Shown: in pieces, positions 12,633-21,239 of the stretch
Position numbering within the stretch: position 1 is the stretch's first letter
Layout: the number at the start of each line of letters is the position of its first letter
Assembly (NCBI GenBank): GCA_019637315.1
Contig: JAHBVU010000004.1
Location: 62,001-126,000, forward strand
DNA: 64,000 bases
Direction: 5' to 3'
Source of the DNA: Gemmatimonadales bacterium
Lineage (GTDB): Bacteria > Gemmatimonadota > Gemmatimonadetes > Gemmatimonadales > GWC2-71-9
Position numbers and translations under genes: made by a program
The notes under the pieces: model-generated
The model's database searches: none
What the model saw: the letters and a program-made list of their open reading frames with translations, nothing else
What the model was told of the DNA's origin: nothing

Positions 12633-12644
12633 GCCTGATCAGGC
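12633..12644. promoter_or_regulatory. 12-bp palindrome upstream of MATE gene
   Basis: A perfect palindrome, GCCTGATCAGGC, is centred about 42 bp upstream of the MATE start codon, a plausible place for a repressor operator. No regulator gene is adjacent. Confidence 0.4.
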
Positions 12645-12659
12645 AAGGAGTCGCTGGCT

Positions 12660-12846
12660 TGGACAGTGGAAGAGTCGCAAGGAATGCGGTCTCGAGCGCG
12701 GATCAGTCCCTCGTCTGGGATTCGAGCGCCTCGAGACCACCCCGACCAAACGGGGACGGTACGGGAAGGCGCTCAGTGTGAGACGATTCGCATCCGCATC
12801 GATCGGTCCTTGCTGAAGATTGGACCGGCTGGAGCCGGCCACAGCC
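12660..12846 (-). ncRNA. Candidate structured RNA (5' leader of MATE gene or small RNA)
   Basis: The 296-bp gap between the SDR and MATE genes has no convincing protein gene but several stems downstream (minus strand) of the promoter at 12851-12879. These are CCGGCT/AGCCGG (12825-12838); CGGTCC/GGACCG (12804-12827), which shares three bases with the first so the two exclude each other; CCCCG/CGGGG with a 6-base loop (12740-12755); and a long hairpin (12688-12738) with 12 paired positions, one bulge and an inner TCCC/GGGA stem. I could not match it to 6S, SRP, RNase P, tmRNA or a riboswitch class I know. Boundaries are approximate. Confidence 0.4.
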
Positions 12847-12850
12847 TTTT

Positions 12851-12879
12851 ATTGTAACACTGAAATATCGTGGGCTCAA
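12851..12879 (-). promoter_or_regulatory. Sigma70-type promoter candidate
   Basis: On the minus strand, -35 TTGAGC (12879-12874) is followed after exactly 17 bases by -10 TACAAT (12856-12851), which matches five of six consensus bases. It sits in a distinctly AT-rich patch just past the SDR stop. It would start an RNA near 12845 with about 250 nt of leader before the MATE gene. Confidence 0.55.
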
Positions 12880-12892
12880 GCACGGGCCTGGG

Positions 12893-13660
12893 CTACGCCG
12901 TTGCGCCGCCGTCGACCACCATGACATGCCCGGTTACGAACGAGGCCTGATCGCTGGCCAGGTAGAGCGCCGCCGAGGCGACTTCTTCGGGTTGACCAAG
13001 GTGATGGAGCGGCTGGTCGCCAGCCAGTTCCTTGGCCCGTTCAGGGTCCTTCCAGTAGTACTCGCTGAAGTCGGTCTGGATCAAGCCGGGGCAGATCGCG
13101 TTGACGCGAATCCCCTTGGGGCCGAGTTCGCGCGCCCAGCTGCGGGTCATCATGATGAGCCCCGCCTTGGTGAAGCTGTAAAGCATCCCGCCCGGCTGCG
13201 GCTTGAGTCCCGAAATGGACGCGATGTTGATGATCGACCCGGGCGCACCTCGCGCAATCATCCGCGGCGCGACCAGGTTGACGAGGCGGAACGCGGCCAG
13301 CACGTTGACCTCGACCATCTTGACGAGCATTTCATCTGTCAGCGCGAGAATATCATCGTTCTGACCGATGTTGGTGGCGCTGTTGTTGACCAGGATATCG
13401 ATCGGACCCACCTCCGATTCGGTACTGGCCACCACCCGCTCGAGATCCTCCTTCTTCCCGACGTGGCAAACCATCGGCACGACCCGTCCCGGCAGGTGCG
13501 CAAGCGCGGCGGCGGTCGCATCGAGCACATCCCGCTTGCGTGAGGCGATCACGACAGACGCGCCCGCAGCGGCCAGCGCCGCGGCGATACCGCGACCGAT
13601 CCCGCGGCCGCCGCCGGTGACCAGCGCCGTGCGCCCGGCCAGAGAAATCGAAACGCTCAT
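12893..13660 (-). CDS. SDR family NAD(P)-dependent oxidoreductase (FabG-like)
   Basis: A classical short-chain dehydrogenase of 255 residues. It has the cofactor motif [10 protein letters not shown] near the N-terminus, NNSATNIG (the NNAG equivalent), catalytic Ser in NIASISG and YSFTK as the YxxxK motif, and ends in [11 protein letters not shown]. The substrate is unknown: FabG-like ketoacyl, sugar or alcohol substrates are all possible. The start overlaps the upstream SDR stop by ATGA (13657-13660), so the two are co-translated. The upstream partner lacks catalytic residues, so this one probably supplies the activity if they form a mixed oligomer, which is inference. Confidence 0.9.
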   Translation of the reverse strand: MSVSISLAGRTALVTGGGRGIGRGIAAALAAAGASVVIASRKRDVLDATAAALAHLPGRVVPMVCHVGKKEDLERVVASTESEVGPIDILVNNSATNIGQNDDILALTDEMLVKMVEVNVLAAFRLVNLVAPRMIARGAPGSIINIASISGLKPQPGGMLYSFTKAGLIMMTRSWARELGPKGIRVNAICPGLIQTDFSEYYWKDPERAKELAGDQPLHHLGQPEEVASAALYLASDQASFVTGHVMVVDGGATA

Positions 13661-14349
13661 AGAGGTGCCGGCTCCGTGGTTGTGCGAGGGTGGAGGTCGG
13701 TGGCATCCGCGACCCGTTGCAGCTCAGCGAGGAACAGGGCGGCAACGCCATCAGGGTGGACTGGCCGCTCGCCATGCTGCTTGGTTGGTACGCCAGGCGA
13801 CCCGAGAGCCGGGGGTGCCAGCGCCAGGGTCCGGAGGCCGCGGACGCCGTAGTGGTCACCCAGCCACCGGGTCAGCGCGGCTACCGCGTCTCCGATCACG
13901 GCCAGGGTCGCGGGCGGGGCGGATGGCGCTCGCCAGGCATCCCAGGCCGCGACGCTGACCAGCCAGCCCTGGCCCCGCCGGATCATATCGGGTACCACCA
14001 GGCGGGTCAGGCCGAGGTAGGCCAGGAAGCTGGCGTTCAGCTCGTCCCGCCAGGCCGCATCGGGAAGGTCGATGCCACCGGGCTCGATGGCAGGCGCGTT
14101 CCAGCAGACCAGGTCGATTGGCCCGACGCGCTGCTCGACGTGGGCGACCAGGGCGGTGGCATCACGCGGCTCCCGCAGGTCGGACCGGAAGGCCACCCCG
14201 CCCAGCTCCGCGACCAGCGCCTCGGCGCTCTCGCCGGCAACGTCGGTGGCGACGAGATGAACTCCCTGTCGGGCCAGACGACGGCAAATGGCCCGCCCCA
14301 CCAGGGAGGAGGCGCCGGTTACCAGGCAGACTCGATGGGCCAGGTCCAT
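13657..14349 (-). CDS. SDR-fold protein lacking the YxxxK catalytic motif
   Basis: A 230-residue Rossmann protein with [19 protein letters not shown] at the N-terminus and a DVAG acidic turn after beta-2. Where classical SDRs carry Ser...YxxxK, this has [20 protein letters not shown], with no Tyr or Lys at the expected spacing. It may bind nucleotide without the usual hydride chemistry, or act as a partner of the downstream SDR, to which it is coupled by ATGA. ATG 14349 was chosen over an upstream TTG because the fold begins there. The frame is intact, so this is not an obvious pseudogene. Confidence 0.75.
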   Translation of the reverse strand: MDLAHRVCLVTGASSLVGRAICRRLARQGVHLVATDVAGESAEALVAELGGVAFRSDLREPRDATALVAHVEQRVGPIDLVCWNAPAIEPGGIDLPDAAWRDELNASFLAYLGLTRLVVPDMIRRGQGWLVSVAAWDAWRAPSAPPATLAVIGDAVAALTRWLGDHYGVRGLRTLALAPPALGSPGVPTKQHGERPVHPDGVAALFLAELQRVADATDLHPRTTTEPAPL

Positions 14350-14472
14350 AGAATGCTCAGGATGGAGGGGCGCCGACGGCAGCTGCAACGGGTCGGGTCG
14401 ATCGCTACCGATGCCGGCGTTAGTTTAGGCAGGTTTCGTGGATCCTGCCATCTCCTTCATCGTGAGCCATCT

Positions 14473-15408
14473 TTGGCATTCTCGACCTACACCAGCTTTT
14501 CCCGAGAGGACTGGGCCGCGCTGCGGTTCAATACGCCGATGACCCTCGCGGAGCCCGACCTTGCCGAGTTGCGAGGCACCAACGAGGCTCTCTCGATGGT
14601 CGAGGTCGAAGAGGTCTACCTGCCGCTCTCGCGATTCCTCAACCTGCACGTTGCAGCCTCTCGAGACCTGGCGCGCGTTACCGATGTTTTCCTGGGACGC
14701 ACGGCAGGCCGGCCACCGTACGTGATCGGTATCGCGGGCAGTGTCGCGGTCGGCAAAAGCACCACGGCCCGGGTCATGCGCGCGCTGCTGGCCCGGTGGC
14801 CCGACCACCCGACGGTCGACCTCGTCACGACGGACGGGTTCCTCTACCCGAATGCGGTGCTCGAGGAGCGCGGACTGATGCATCGCAAGGGATTCCCCGA
14901 AAGCTACGACGTCCGACGCCTGGTTCAGTTCGTCGCGGACGTCAAAGCCGGGGTCCGCGAGGTGGCCGCGCCGGTCTATTCGCATCTCGTGTACGACGTG
15001 GTGGAAGGTGGGGTCCAGGTCGTTGATCAGCCTGACGTCCTGATTCTCGAAGGGCTCAACGTCCTCCAGGGCGGCGACGGCCGCGGAGCCGATCGGGACC
15101 GGCCCTTCGTCTCCGACTTCTTCGATTTCTCGATCTATGTGGATGCCGACGAGGAGGCGATCCGCCAGTGGTTTCTCGGCCGGTTCCGTCGCCTCAGGGA
15201 AACCGCCTTCCGCGACCCCAAGTCCTTCTTTCGGCGGTACGCAGAGATGGCGGAGCCGGACGCGATTGCCTACGCCAATCGGGTCTGGGACGAAATCAAC
15301 GGCCAGAACCTCCGGGACAATATCGAGCCCACCAAGGAAAGGGCCCACCTGATCCTGGAGAAGGGGCCTTCACACGAGGTGCGGGGAGTCAAGCTCCGTC
15401 AACTGTGA
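14473..15408 (+). CDS. coaA: Type I pantothenate kinase
   Basis: Phosphorylates pantothenate with ATP, the first committed step of coenzyme A synthesis. At 311 residues it is close to E. coli CoaA (316) and aligns along its whole length: [17 protein letters not shown], the P-loop GSVAVGKST (residues 89-97), [48 protein letters not shown] and [17 protein letters not shown] 14473 was chosen because homology begins right there and GTGAG is 6 bases upstream; the frame is open much further upstream but that stretch is the antisense of the SDR gene. It is divergent from the SDR pair. The class is certain. Confidence 0.95.
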   Translation: MAFSTYTSFSREDWAALRFNTPMTLAEPDLAELRGTNEALSMVEVEEVYLPLSRFLNLHVAASRDLARVTDVFLGRTAGRPPYVIGIAGSVAVGKSTTARVMRALLARWPDHPTVDLVTTDGFLYPNAVLEERGLMHRKGFPESYDVRRLVQFVADVKAGVREVAAPVYSHLVYDVVEGGVQVVDQPDVLILEGLNVLQGGDGRGADRDRPFVSDFFDFSIYVDADEEAIRQWFLGRFRRLRETAFRDPKSFFRRYAEMAEPDAIAYANRVWDEINGQNLRDNIEPTKERAHLILEKGPSHEVRGVKLRQL

Positions 15409-15487
15409 ACAGGTCGTTCCTGGCTGAAACCGGGAGGGCGGGGGTACCGTACTTGACCTGTTCGAGCCCAAACTTGGAGGGGGTGCC

Positions 15488-15901
15488 ATGCGAGTCGTTC
15501 TACTTACCGCCGCCGCCATCGCGACGAGCGGCCTTGTCGTTCCTGTACTGGTAGCCCAATCGGCCACGGTTGCGGTCGCGGCCAGCAATCCGAAGCTGGT
15601 GGGTACCTGGACCGGGAACTACACCACCGATGGACCATCGGGTCCGATGTCACTCGTCATCAGCAAGCCAGCCGAATGGGCGGTCAAGGTCGAACTGAGC
15701 GGCGACGTCCCCACCCCGGGCGAGCCGACGGACGTTTCTGTCGTTGGTGACAAGGTGACCTGGCGGCAGACCTACGGCGAGTTCGATGTCACCTTTGTGG
15801 CCACCATGAGCGAGGACGGCACTCGGCTCACCGGCACGCTGGAGGCAAAGCAGGGCGGCAGTTACGCAGCTGGTGGAAACTTCGCCCTGACGAAAAACTA
15901 G
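15488..15901 (+). CDS. Small exported hypothetical protein
   Basis: A 137-residue protein with an N-terminal signal peptide (about residues 1-24, ending VLVAQS). The mature part looks like one small beta-barrel: LVGTWTGNYTTDGPSGPMSL, VKVELSGDV, DKVTWRQTYGEFDVTF and GTRLTGTLEAKQGG. Similar small barrels of unknown function occur as C-terminal or stand-alone domains in secreted proteins. The Shine-Dalgarno GGAGG lies 9 bases upstream of the ATG. It stands alone between coaA and a convergent gene, with a strong hairpin after the stop. Function is unknown. Confidence 0.75.
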   Translation: MRVVLLTAAAIATSGLVVPVLVAQSATVAVAASNPKLVGTWTGNYTTDGPSGPMSLVISKPAEWAVKVELSGDVPTPGEPTDVSVVGDKVTWRQTYGEFDVTFVATMSEDGTRLTGTLEAKQGGSYAAGGNFALTKN

Positions 15902-15913
15902 CCGATTGGCGGG

Positions 15914-17977
15914 TCAGCGGGTCGAGAGCACCTCGACCCGCCGCATCACGTCGCCCTCCGCAATCCGGTCGACGACGTCCATTCCGTCGGTCACGCGTCC
16001 CCAGACCGTGTAGTTGAAATCGAGCCGCAGATTGTCGACCAGATTGACGAAGATCTGGGCATCGCCGGTATCGCGCCCGCGGGTCGAGATGCCAAGGGTG
16101 CCGCGTTCGTGCGAGGTCGCGCTGACTTCATCCCGCATGTAGGGGCCGTCGCCAACATATTCGTTGGCGCCCGGGCTGCCACCCTGAATCACGAAGTTCG
16201 GCACGATTCGGTGGAACGTGAGGCCATCGTAGTAGCCTTCCCGGGCGCGTGTGACGATGCGCAGTACGGTGGCGGGCGCCAGCTCGGGATACAGGGTGAC
16301 CTCGAACTGCTCAGAGCGGCCGGCAGCTCCCATCATGGTGATGCGCAGCCGGGCACCCCTGAGCGCGTCGGCTGCGGCAACCGACACCGGCGCGGGCGCC
16401 GCGCGGGCCGGGTTGGCCGCAACGGTACGGCCCGACCACCGTGTCAGAATGGCCGCGGCCCGCTCGGCGATGACGGGGTCGAAGTCGGTGAGGTACGGCC
16501 GCAACGCTGCGCTATCGGCCGGTTGCCCCAGTTCATTCAGCCGATCCATCAGTGCCACTCGCGGGTCTCTCGAGGTGTCCTTTCCTTCGGCCGAGATCCG
16601 ACGCAGCGCAGCGAGCGCGGCGTCGACCGTGGCCCGGGGTGCCGGACTGCCTGCCAGTGCCCGCGCGGCGGTCTGAACCAGCTGATAGTCGGGACGGCCC
16701 AACTGGGCGCGATAGATCGAGTCAGCCGCAGGCCCGGCAACAGCGACGAGCGCGGTGATCGCGGCCTCACGGACGTTATCGTGCTCATCGGCGGCGAGCG
16801 CCCGCAGCAGCGTCTCGTCCTTAAGTGATGTTGCCGCCCGCGCGGCGTACATCCGCAGGTGCCAACGGCTCGAGCGGGCCATCGTCGGGACGGCCTGGCC
16901 TGCCCGATCCGGATCGAGCGCAGCGAGCGAAAGCAGGGCCCTCGCGCCGCGGTGCCAGGCCAGAGGGCCGGCAGCACGATCGGCCGCGACCAGTGAGTCG
17001 ACCAGCGTGCCCAGCAGCTGTGCCACAGCGGCGCGATCAGGACAGCTCGCATCGATGGCCCCGATGGCCTCGAGAGCAACGGACAGTTCGGGATCGCGCG
17101 CCGCGGCCAGCAGCGGGGCGCAATCGAGGGCGCGCCGCTGACGGCTCCAGCTGCGGACGGCCTCGATCCGAACCATCGTGGCCGGATCCGCCATCAGGCG
17201 CAGCAGCAGGCCGCGCTGATCGTCGATGGCCGCGCTGTCGGCCGCCCACAACGTCGCCAGCCGCCGCACCCCGGGATCGACGTCGAGGGCCAGGAGCGAC
17301 AGCACCGTTGGATTTCGGGCGCCGGCATGAAGCAGTGTTTGCGCAGCGGCTCGACGGATTGCCGGAGCTGCCGTTGGTCCGTGGTATGCGGTCAACGCTT
17401 CCAGTCTGGCAATCGTCGCCGGTCGTTGCCCGGCGCCGCGTCCTGCCAGTCGCGCAAACGACTCGGCGGCCCGGGTCACCTCGAGCACGTAATCGGCGGG
17501 GCCGTCCTGACGCAGCAGCCCGTCGAGCGCATCGGAGATCCGGCTGCGTAGCACCGGATCACGGAGCGGCAAACGTGCCAGCGATCTGGCGAGGGCAGCC
17601 TGGACGCTGAGGTCCGTATTCAGGGCGAGCCGATCGAGGAGGATGGTGGCCACTGTTGGCGCGGCGGCACTGTCCTGGCCCAGTTGTCCCAGAGCCCAGA
17701 TTGCCTCGATGCGCACCAGAGGCCTCGAGTCATCGAGCGCCGGAACCACCCGCGCCACCAGGGTACCGCGTTCGAACCGTCCGAGTCCGCGCAGTGCCGC
17801 CACCGCCACGGCTTCGTTCGGGCTTCGAAGCCCGTTCAACAGGGGAGCCAGATCTGCTTCGGCCATGCTGCGCCGGTCTTCGGCTGACAGCATTGCCTGC
17901 CGCGAGGGCTCTTGCGCGGCAAGGCCGCCTGGCGCTGCCAGCACCGCGAGCAGCAGGACCCCCCGGGCGGCGGTCAT
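15914..17977 (-). CDS. Exported HEAT-repeat protein fused to a cyclophilin peptidyl-prolyl isomerase
   Basis: A 687-residue exported protein. It begins with a signal peptide (LLLAVLAAPGGLAAQ). About 480 residues of HEAT/armadillo-like helical repeats follow (for example ALRGLGRFERG, VRIEAIWALGQLGQDS, VREAAITALVAVAG). The last 150 residues are a cyclophilin with FHRIVPNFVIQGG carrying the Arg, Phe and Gln of the active site, plus DAQIFVNLVDN and FNYTVWGRVTDGMDVVD. The isomerase would catalyse proline isomerisation during folding in the periplasm, with the repeats as a client-binding arm (inference). It is coupled by ATGA to the amidohydrolase upstream. The class is certain; the role of the fusion is not. 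Confidence 0.92.
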   Translation of the reverse strand: MTAARGVLLLAVLAAPGGLAAQEPSRQAMLSAEDRRSMAEADLAPLLNGLRSPNEAVAVAALRGLGRFERGTLVARVVPALDDSRPLVRIEAIWALGQLGQDSAAAPTVATILLDRLALNTDLSVQAALARSLARLPLRDPVLRSRISDALDGLLRQDGPADYVLEVTRAAESFARLAGRGAGQRPATIARLEALTAYHGPTAAPAIRRAAAQTLLHAGARNPTVLSLLALDVDPGVRRLATLWAADSAAIDDQRGLLLRLMADPATMVRIEAVRSWSRQRRALDCAPLLAAARDPELSVALEAIGAIDASCPDRAAVAQLLGTLVDSLVAADRAAGPLAWHRGARALLSLAALDPDRAGQAVPTMARSSRWHLRMYAARAATSLKDETLLRALAADEHDNVREAAITALVAVAGPAADSIYRAQLGRPDYQLVQTAARALAGSPAPRATVDAALAALRRISAEGKDTSRDPRVALMDRLNELGQPADSAALRPYLTDFDPVIAERAAAILTRWSGRTVAANPARAAPAPVSVAAADALRGARLRITMMGAAGRSEQFEVTLYPELAPATVLRIVTRAREGYYDGLTFHRIVPNFVIQGGSPGANEYVGDGPYMRDEVSATSHERGTLGISTRGRDTGDAQIFVNLVDNLRLDFNYTVWGRVTDGMDVVDRIAEGDVMRRVEVLSTR
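15917..15941. terminator. Hairpin between convergent genes
   Basis: A perfect 10-bp stem, GCGGGTCGAG (15917-15926) with CTCGACCCGC (15932-15941) and loop AGCAC. It overlaps the last codons of the cyclophilin-fusion gene and lies 16 bp past the small exported protein's stop. There is no T-tract; it may end transcription from the plus side or protect the message. Confidence 0.5.
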
Positions 17978-19389
17978 CGCACGCCAACCTGTCCTGCAAC
18001 CGAGGCAACCAGCTTGGCGCTGTCGTAGCCGACCCCGTCGCGGAAGACCCAGCGTACGCTGCCGAGCGCGGTCGGATCGGCCATCGGGTTCCGATCCAGC
18101 ACCACCAGATCCGCCCGTTTACCGGCCTCGATCGTTCCGTACTGATCGGCTTCTCGCAGCACCGTAGCACCGTTGGCGGTGACGATGCGAATCGCCATTT
18201 CGGGGCTGAACCCCGCTTCGACCAGTAGTTCGAAGTTGCGGTGACTGCCGTAGCCCGGCAGCATACCGTTGCCCCACGGATCGACACCGGCGGCCAGAAG
18301 TCCACCTGCCGCGACCCAGCGACGCTCGAACTGCATCATCTTCTGGAACAGGAGCGGCGGCACAAAGCCCTGCCCCGAGTTGACCTGCTGGATCGCCGCC
18401 TCGACGGAATCCCGGACTCGCGGCGACAGTGCAGCCCGAGCCGGCTGGCTCAGCCGGGCACGCCCGGGAACGAACAGCTCATACACAGCAAGCGTCGACG
18501 TCAGCGACACGCTGTGGGCCAGCAGGTCCCGGATGGTGGAATCGACGGCGGCACTTTCGACATCGACGGTGACCTGATGCCTCATGTTATCAGGAGAGCA
18601 TCGATCGGGCTGCCGGTTTGGAACGTAGTCGCTGTTGGTAATGAATCCGTGCTCCAGATTGTTGATGCCGAGCGCCGCCGCTTCCCGGAAGCTGACCGAG
18701 CAGAGATGGCCGGTGACGCCCATGCCGTTGCGATGAGCTTCCTCGATCGCGGCGCCCAGTACTTCGCGCGAAACGTTGCCCGAGAACTTGAGCCAGGTGG
18801 CGCCTTCGGACGCCCAGTAGCTGATGACCCGGCGAGCTTCATCGGCGGTCTCGAGCCGCCGGCTGCGCGCCGGGCCGGCCCCGGGACCGTCGAGATAGGG
18901 TCCGCTGATGTGCATCCGGGGACCGGGAGCCAAGCCGCGGTCGATGTCGCGCTTGGTGTTGATCTCATCGTACGGCATCTGCCCTCCAGCCGTCCGGATG
19001 GTGGTGACACCCAGGCCGAGGTACAGTCGCGGGGCGGTCACAGGCATCTGGGCGAGGCCGGCAGACGAATTGAAGTACTGGTGACCGTGCAGGTCGACCA
19101 GGCCAGGGATGACCGTTGTGCCCGCCAGGTCGTGCACCTTGGCCCCGGCCGGAATCGCGACCTCGCCGGTACGACCCACCGCGGCGATCTGTCCGTCCCG
19201 AATCACGATCGTCTGATTCTCTCGCGCAGCGGATCCGGTACCGTCGACGACCCGGACACCGCGGAGAGCGATTACCGGGGCATCTTCGACGATGAACTCG
19301 CGCACCAGCGACGAGAAGACAGGCCGCGGCTGGGCGTTTGCCACGCTGGCGAAGATCGTGAGGCAGGCAATCAGGCGAACTGCGAACAT
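17974..19389 (-). CDS. Exported metal-dependent amidohydrolase
   Basis: A 471-residue enzyme of the imidazolonepropionase/prolidase-like branch. ATG 19389 gives a clean signal peptide (LIACLTIFASVANAQ) with AGGG upstream. Metal-site elements are HxH in GLVDLHGHQYF, the Lys in TWLKFSGNVS, His in GVTGHLCSVSF and NLEHGFITNSD, and Asp in AAGVDPWGNG. It ends with the usual KRADLVVLDRNPMADP strap. Relatives hydrolyse dipeptides such as Xaa-Pro or Xaa-Arg, or cyclic amides. It sits between an acyl-CoA ligase (31 bp upstream, same strand) and the cyclophilin fusion (ATGA overlap), forming a probable three-gene operon. The substrate is unknown. Confidence 0.9.
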   Translation of the reverse strand: MFAVRLIACLTIFASVANAQPRPVFSSLVREFIVEDAPVIALRGVRVVDGTGSAARENQTIVIRDGQIAAVGRTGEVAIPAGAKVHDLAGTTVIPGLVDLHGHQYFNSSAGLAQMPVTAPRLYLGLGVTTIRTAGGQMPYDEINTKRDIDRGLAPGPRMHISGPYLDGPGAGPARSRRLETADEARRVISYWASEGATWLKFSGNVSREVLGAAIEEAHRNGMGVTGHLCSVSFREAAALGINNLEHGFITNSDYVPNRQPDRCSPDNMRHQVTVDVESAAVDSTIRDLLAHSVSLTSTLAVYELFVPGRARLSQPARAALSPRVRDSVEAAIQQVNSGQGFVPPLLFQKMMQFERRWVAAGGLLAAGVDPWGNGMLPGYGSHRNFELLVEAGFSPEMAIRIVTANGATVLREADQYGTIEAGKRADLVVLDRNPMADPTALGSVRWVFRDGVGYDSAKLVASVAGQVGVR

Positions 19390-19420
19390 CGGAACCCTGG
19401 CTTTCGTTAATGGCTGCTGA

Positions 19421-21079
19421 CTACGCCGTCCGAACGTCGGCGGCTCCTTCAAGCGCGAGTTCCCGAATCGAGACCTCGCGCATCTCAACTTTGCGGACCT
19501 TCCCGGTGACCGTCATGGGAAATCCATCGGAGAATCGGATGTACCTGGGGATCTTGAAGGTGGCAATCTGTCCTCGGCAGAAGGCGCGGATCTCCTCGGC
19601 CGTGACGTCTGCTCCGGGCTTGAGAATCACCCAGGCGCAGAGCTCTTCGCCGTACTTCTCATCTGGCACACCGATGACCTGGACGTCCTGTATTCGCGGG
19701 TGGCGATAGAGAAACTCTTCGACCTCCCTCGGGAAGATATTCTCGCCGCCGCGGATCACCATATCCTTGATGCGTCCGATGATGTTGACGTAGCCGTCCT
19801 CTCGCATCACCGCGAGGTCGCCGGTGTGCATCCAGCCGGCGGCATCGATCGAGGAGCTGGTGGCGCTCTCATCGTCCCAATACCCGAGCATGACGAGGTA
19901 GCCTCGGCTGAGCAGCTCACCGGCGTGTCCGCGCGGCACGCAGAGCCCGGTCTCCGGGTCGACCACCTTGCATTCCACGTGCGGGTGCACCGCTCCGACC
20001 GTGCCGGTACGTCGGTCGAGATCGTCGCTGGCAAGGGTCTGAAAGGATACGGGCGAGGTTTCGGTCATTCCGTAGCAGATCGTCACGTCGCGCATGTGCA
20101 TCCGCCCGATGACCTGTTTCATCACCTCGACGGGGCAAGGCGACCCCGCCATGATTCCGGTACGCAGACTGGCGAGATCGTAGCGGGCGAACTCCGGGTG
20201 CTCGAGGGCGGCAATGAACATGGTCGGCACCCCGTAGAGCGAGGTACAGCGCTCCCCCTCGACCGCCTCCAGCGTTGCGGTCGGATCGAAGGCGGCCGCG
20301 GGATAGACGACCGAGGCGCCATGGGTCAGCGCGGCCAGGTTCCCCATGACCATGCCGAAGCAGTGATAGAGCGGCACCGGCACGCAGATCCGGTCCTCGG
20401 CCGTGTAGCCGCAACCCTGGCCGACGAAGTACCCGTTGTTGAGGATGTTGTGATGCGAGAGCGTGGCCCCTTTGGGGAACCCGGTCGTCCCAGAGGTGTA
20501 CTGGATGTTGACCGGATCATCGAAGTCGAGCGCCGCCTCCCGCTGACGCACCCGGTCCGCATAGCGGCCGGTGCCGAGAGCAAGAAACTCCTCCCACCCC
20601 TGCATGCCCGATGCGCCTTCACCGATCAGAACGACCGAATCCATTCCCGGCAGTTCGGGCACCACGGAGCGCAGCAGCTCCAGGTAATCGGTTTGTCGAA
20701 ATGCCCGAGCGGCGACCAGGACGGACACGCCCGATTTGCCGAGCGCATAGTGCAGTTCGTGCCGGCGGTAGGCGGGGTTCACATTGACGAGAATCGCGCC
20801 AACCTTGGCCGCCGCATACTGTACCACCAGCCACTCGACGCAGTTTCCCGACCAGATGCCGACTCGGTCGCCCTTGGCAACGCCCAGGGCCATCAGCGCC
20901 CGGGCGGCCCGATCGGTGACGTCCCGAAGCTCTGCATAGGTCAGGCGGACCCCCTGGTGGCGGCTCACCACGGCCAGCGCATCGGGCATCCCGGTCGCCA
21001 CGCGGTCGAGTTCCTCGCCGATGGTACGGCCCAGCAGGGGGACGGTCGAGGGACCACTGACATACGAACGAAGCGACAT
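19421..21079 (-). CDS. Acyl-CoA synthetase (AMP-forming, fatty-acid ligase type)
   Basis: A 552-residue adenylate-forming ligase: carboxylate plus ATP plus CoA gives acyl-CoA. Motifs are the P-loop [61 protein letters not shown] and the C-terminal catalytic Lys in [11 protein letters not shown]. The overall pattern fits medium- to long-chain or branched acyl substrates, but chain length cannot be read. ATG 21079 has GAGG upstream. A -10-like TAGATT (reverse strand, 21117-21112) lies 33 bp upstream in a region with repeated TTTCCC motifs shared with the divergent SWIB gene. Likely lead gene of the operon running to 15914. Confidence 0.93.
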   Translation of the reverse strand: MSLRSYVSGPSTVPLLGRTIGEELDRVATGMPDALAVVSRHQGVRLTYAELRDVTDRAARALMALGVAKGDRVGIWSGNCVEWLVVQYAAAKVGAILVNVNPAYRRHELHYALGKSGVSVLVAARAFRQTDYLELLRSVVPELPGMDSVVLIGEGASGMQGWEEFLALGTGRYADRVRQREAALDFDDPVNIQYTSGTTGFPKGATLSHHNILNNGYFVGQGCGYTAEDRICVPVPLYHCFGMVMGNLAALTHGASVVYPAAAFDPTATLEAVEGERCTSLYGVPTMFIAALEHPEFARYDLASLRTGIMAGSPCPVEVMKQVIGRMHMRDVTICYGMTETSPVSFQTLASDDLDRRTGTVGAVHPHVECKVVDPETGLCVPRGHAGELLSRGYLVMLGYWDDESATSSSIDAAGWMHTGDLAVMREDGYVNIIGRIKDMVIRGGENIFPREVEEFLYRHPRIQDVQVIGVPDEKYGEELCAWVILKPGADVTAEEIRAFCRGQIATFKIPRYIRFSDGFPMTVTGKVRKVEMREVSIRELALEGAADVRTA

Positions 21080-21111
21080 CCTAACCTCGCGGTCGAGGGT
21101 TTCCCGGGGAG

Positions 21112-21117
21112 AATCTA
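21112..21117 (-). promoter_or_regulatory. -10-like box TAGATT for acyl-CoA ligase
   Basis: TAGATT on the minus strand, 33 bp before the ligase ATG and oriented toward it. The same hexamer precedes at least five other inferred starts in this window. Confidence 0.45.
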
Positions 21118-21173
21118 GGTCCTTCCCTGGGAAAATCACCCCTTTCCCTATTGTTCTCCCGAGAGGGATTTCT

Positions 21174-21179
21174 TAGATT
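21174..21179 (+). promoter_or_regulatory. -10-like box TAGATT for SWIB gene
   Basis: TAGATT on the plus strand, 60 bp before the SWIB ATG, followed by a purine-rich ribosome site (AAGGAGAA) next to the start. Confidence 0.45.
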
Positions 21180-21239
21180 TTCCCTCGACAGTCAGTCCCG
21201 CTGGACCTGCAGTACACCAATTCTCCAAGGAGAAGTTCG

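Larger units (their letters stand above)
21100..21184. promoter_or_regulatory. Divergent control region with repeated TTTCCC motifs
   Basis: Between the ligase and SWIB genes lie (T)TTCCC at 21100-21105, 21123-21127, 21143-21148 and 21179-21184. The second forms the near-palindrome TTCCCTGGGAA (21123-21133), and GGGAAA (21129-21134) is the inverted partner of the third. Two TAGATT boxes face outward at 21117-21112 (minus) and 21174-21179 (plus). The arrangement suggests a regulator binding several sites between divergent promoters. Confidence 0.45.

Noticed and set aside
12660-12740. tRNA-like fragment (GGGATTCGAG resembling a T-arm)
   Set aside because: The flanking bases do not form a 5-bp T-stem, acceptor stem or anticodon arm; the similarity is part of a larger hairpin.
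12619-12816. Short open frames in the gap between SDR and MATE genes
   Set aside because: They are arginine-rich translations of hairpin DNA, with no ribosome site and no recognisable fold.
13690-14472. Long N-terminal extension of pantothenate kinase
   Set aside because: The frame is open only because it is antisense to the SDR gene; homology with CoaA starts at TTG 14473.
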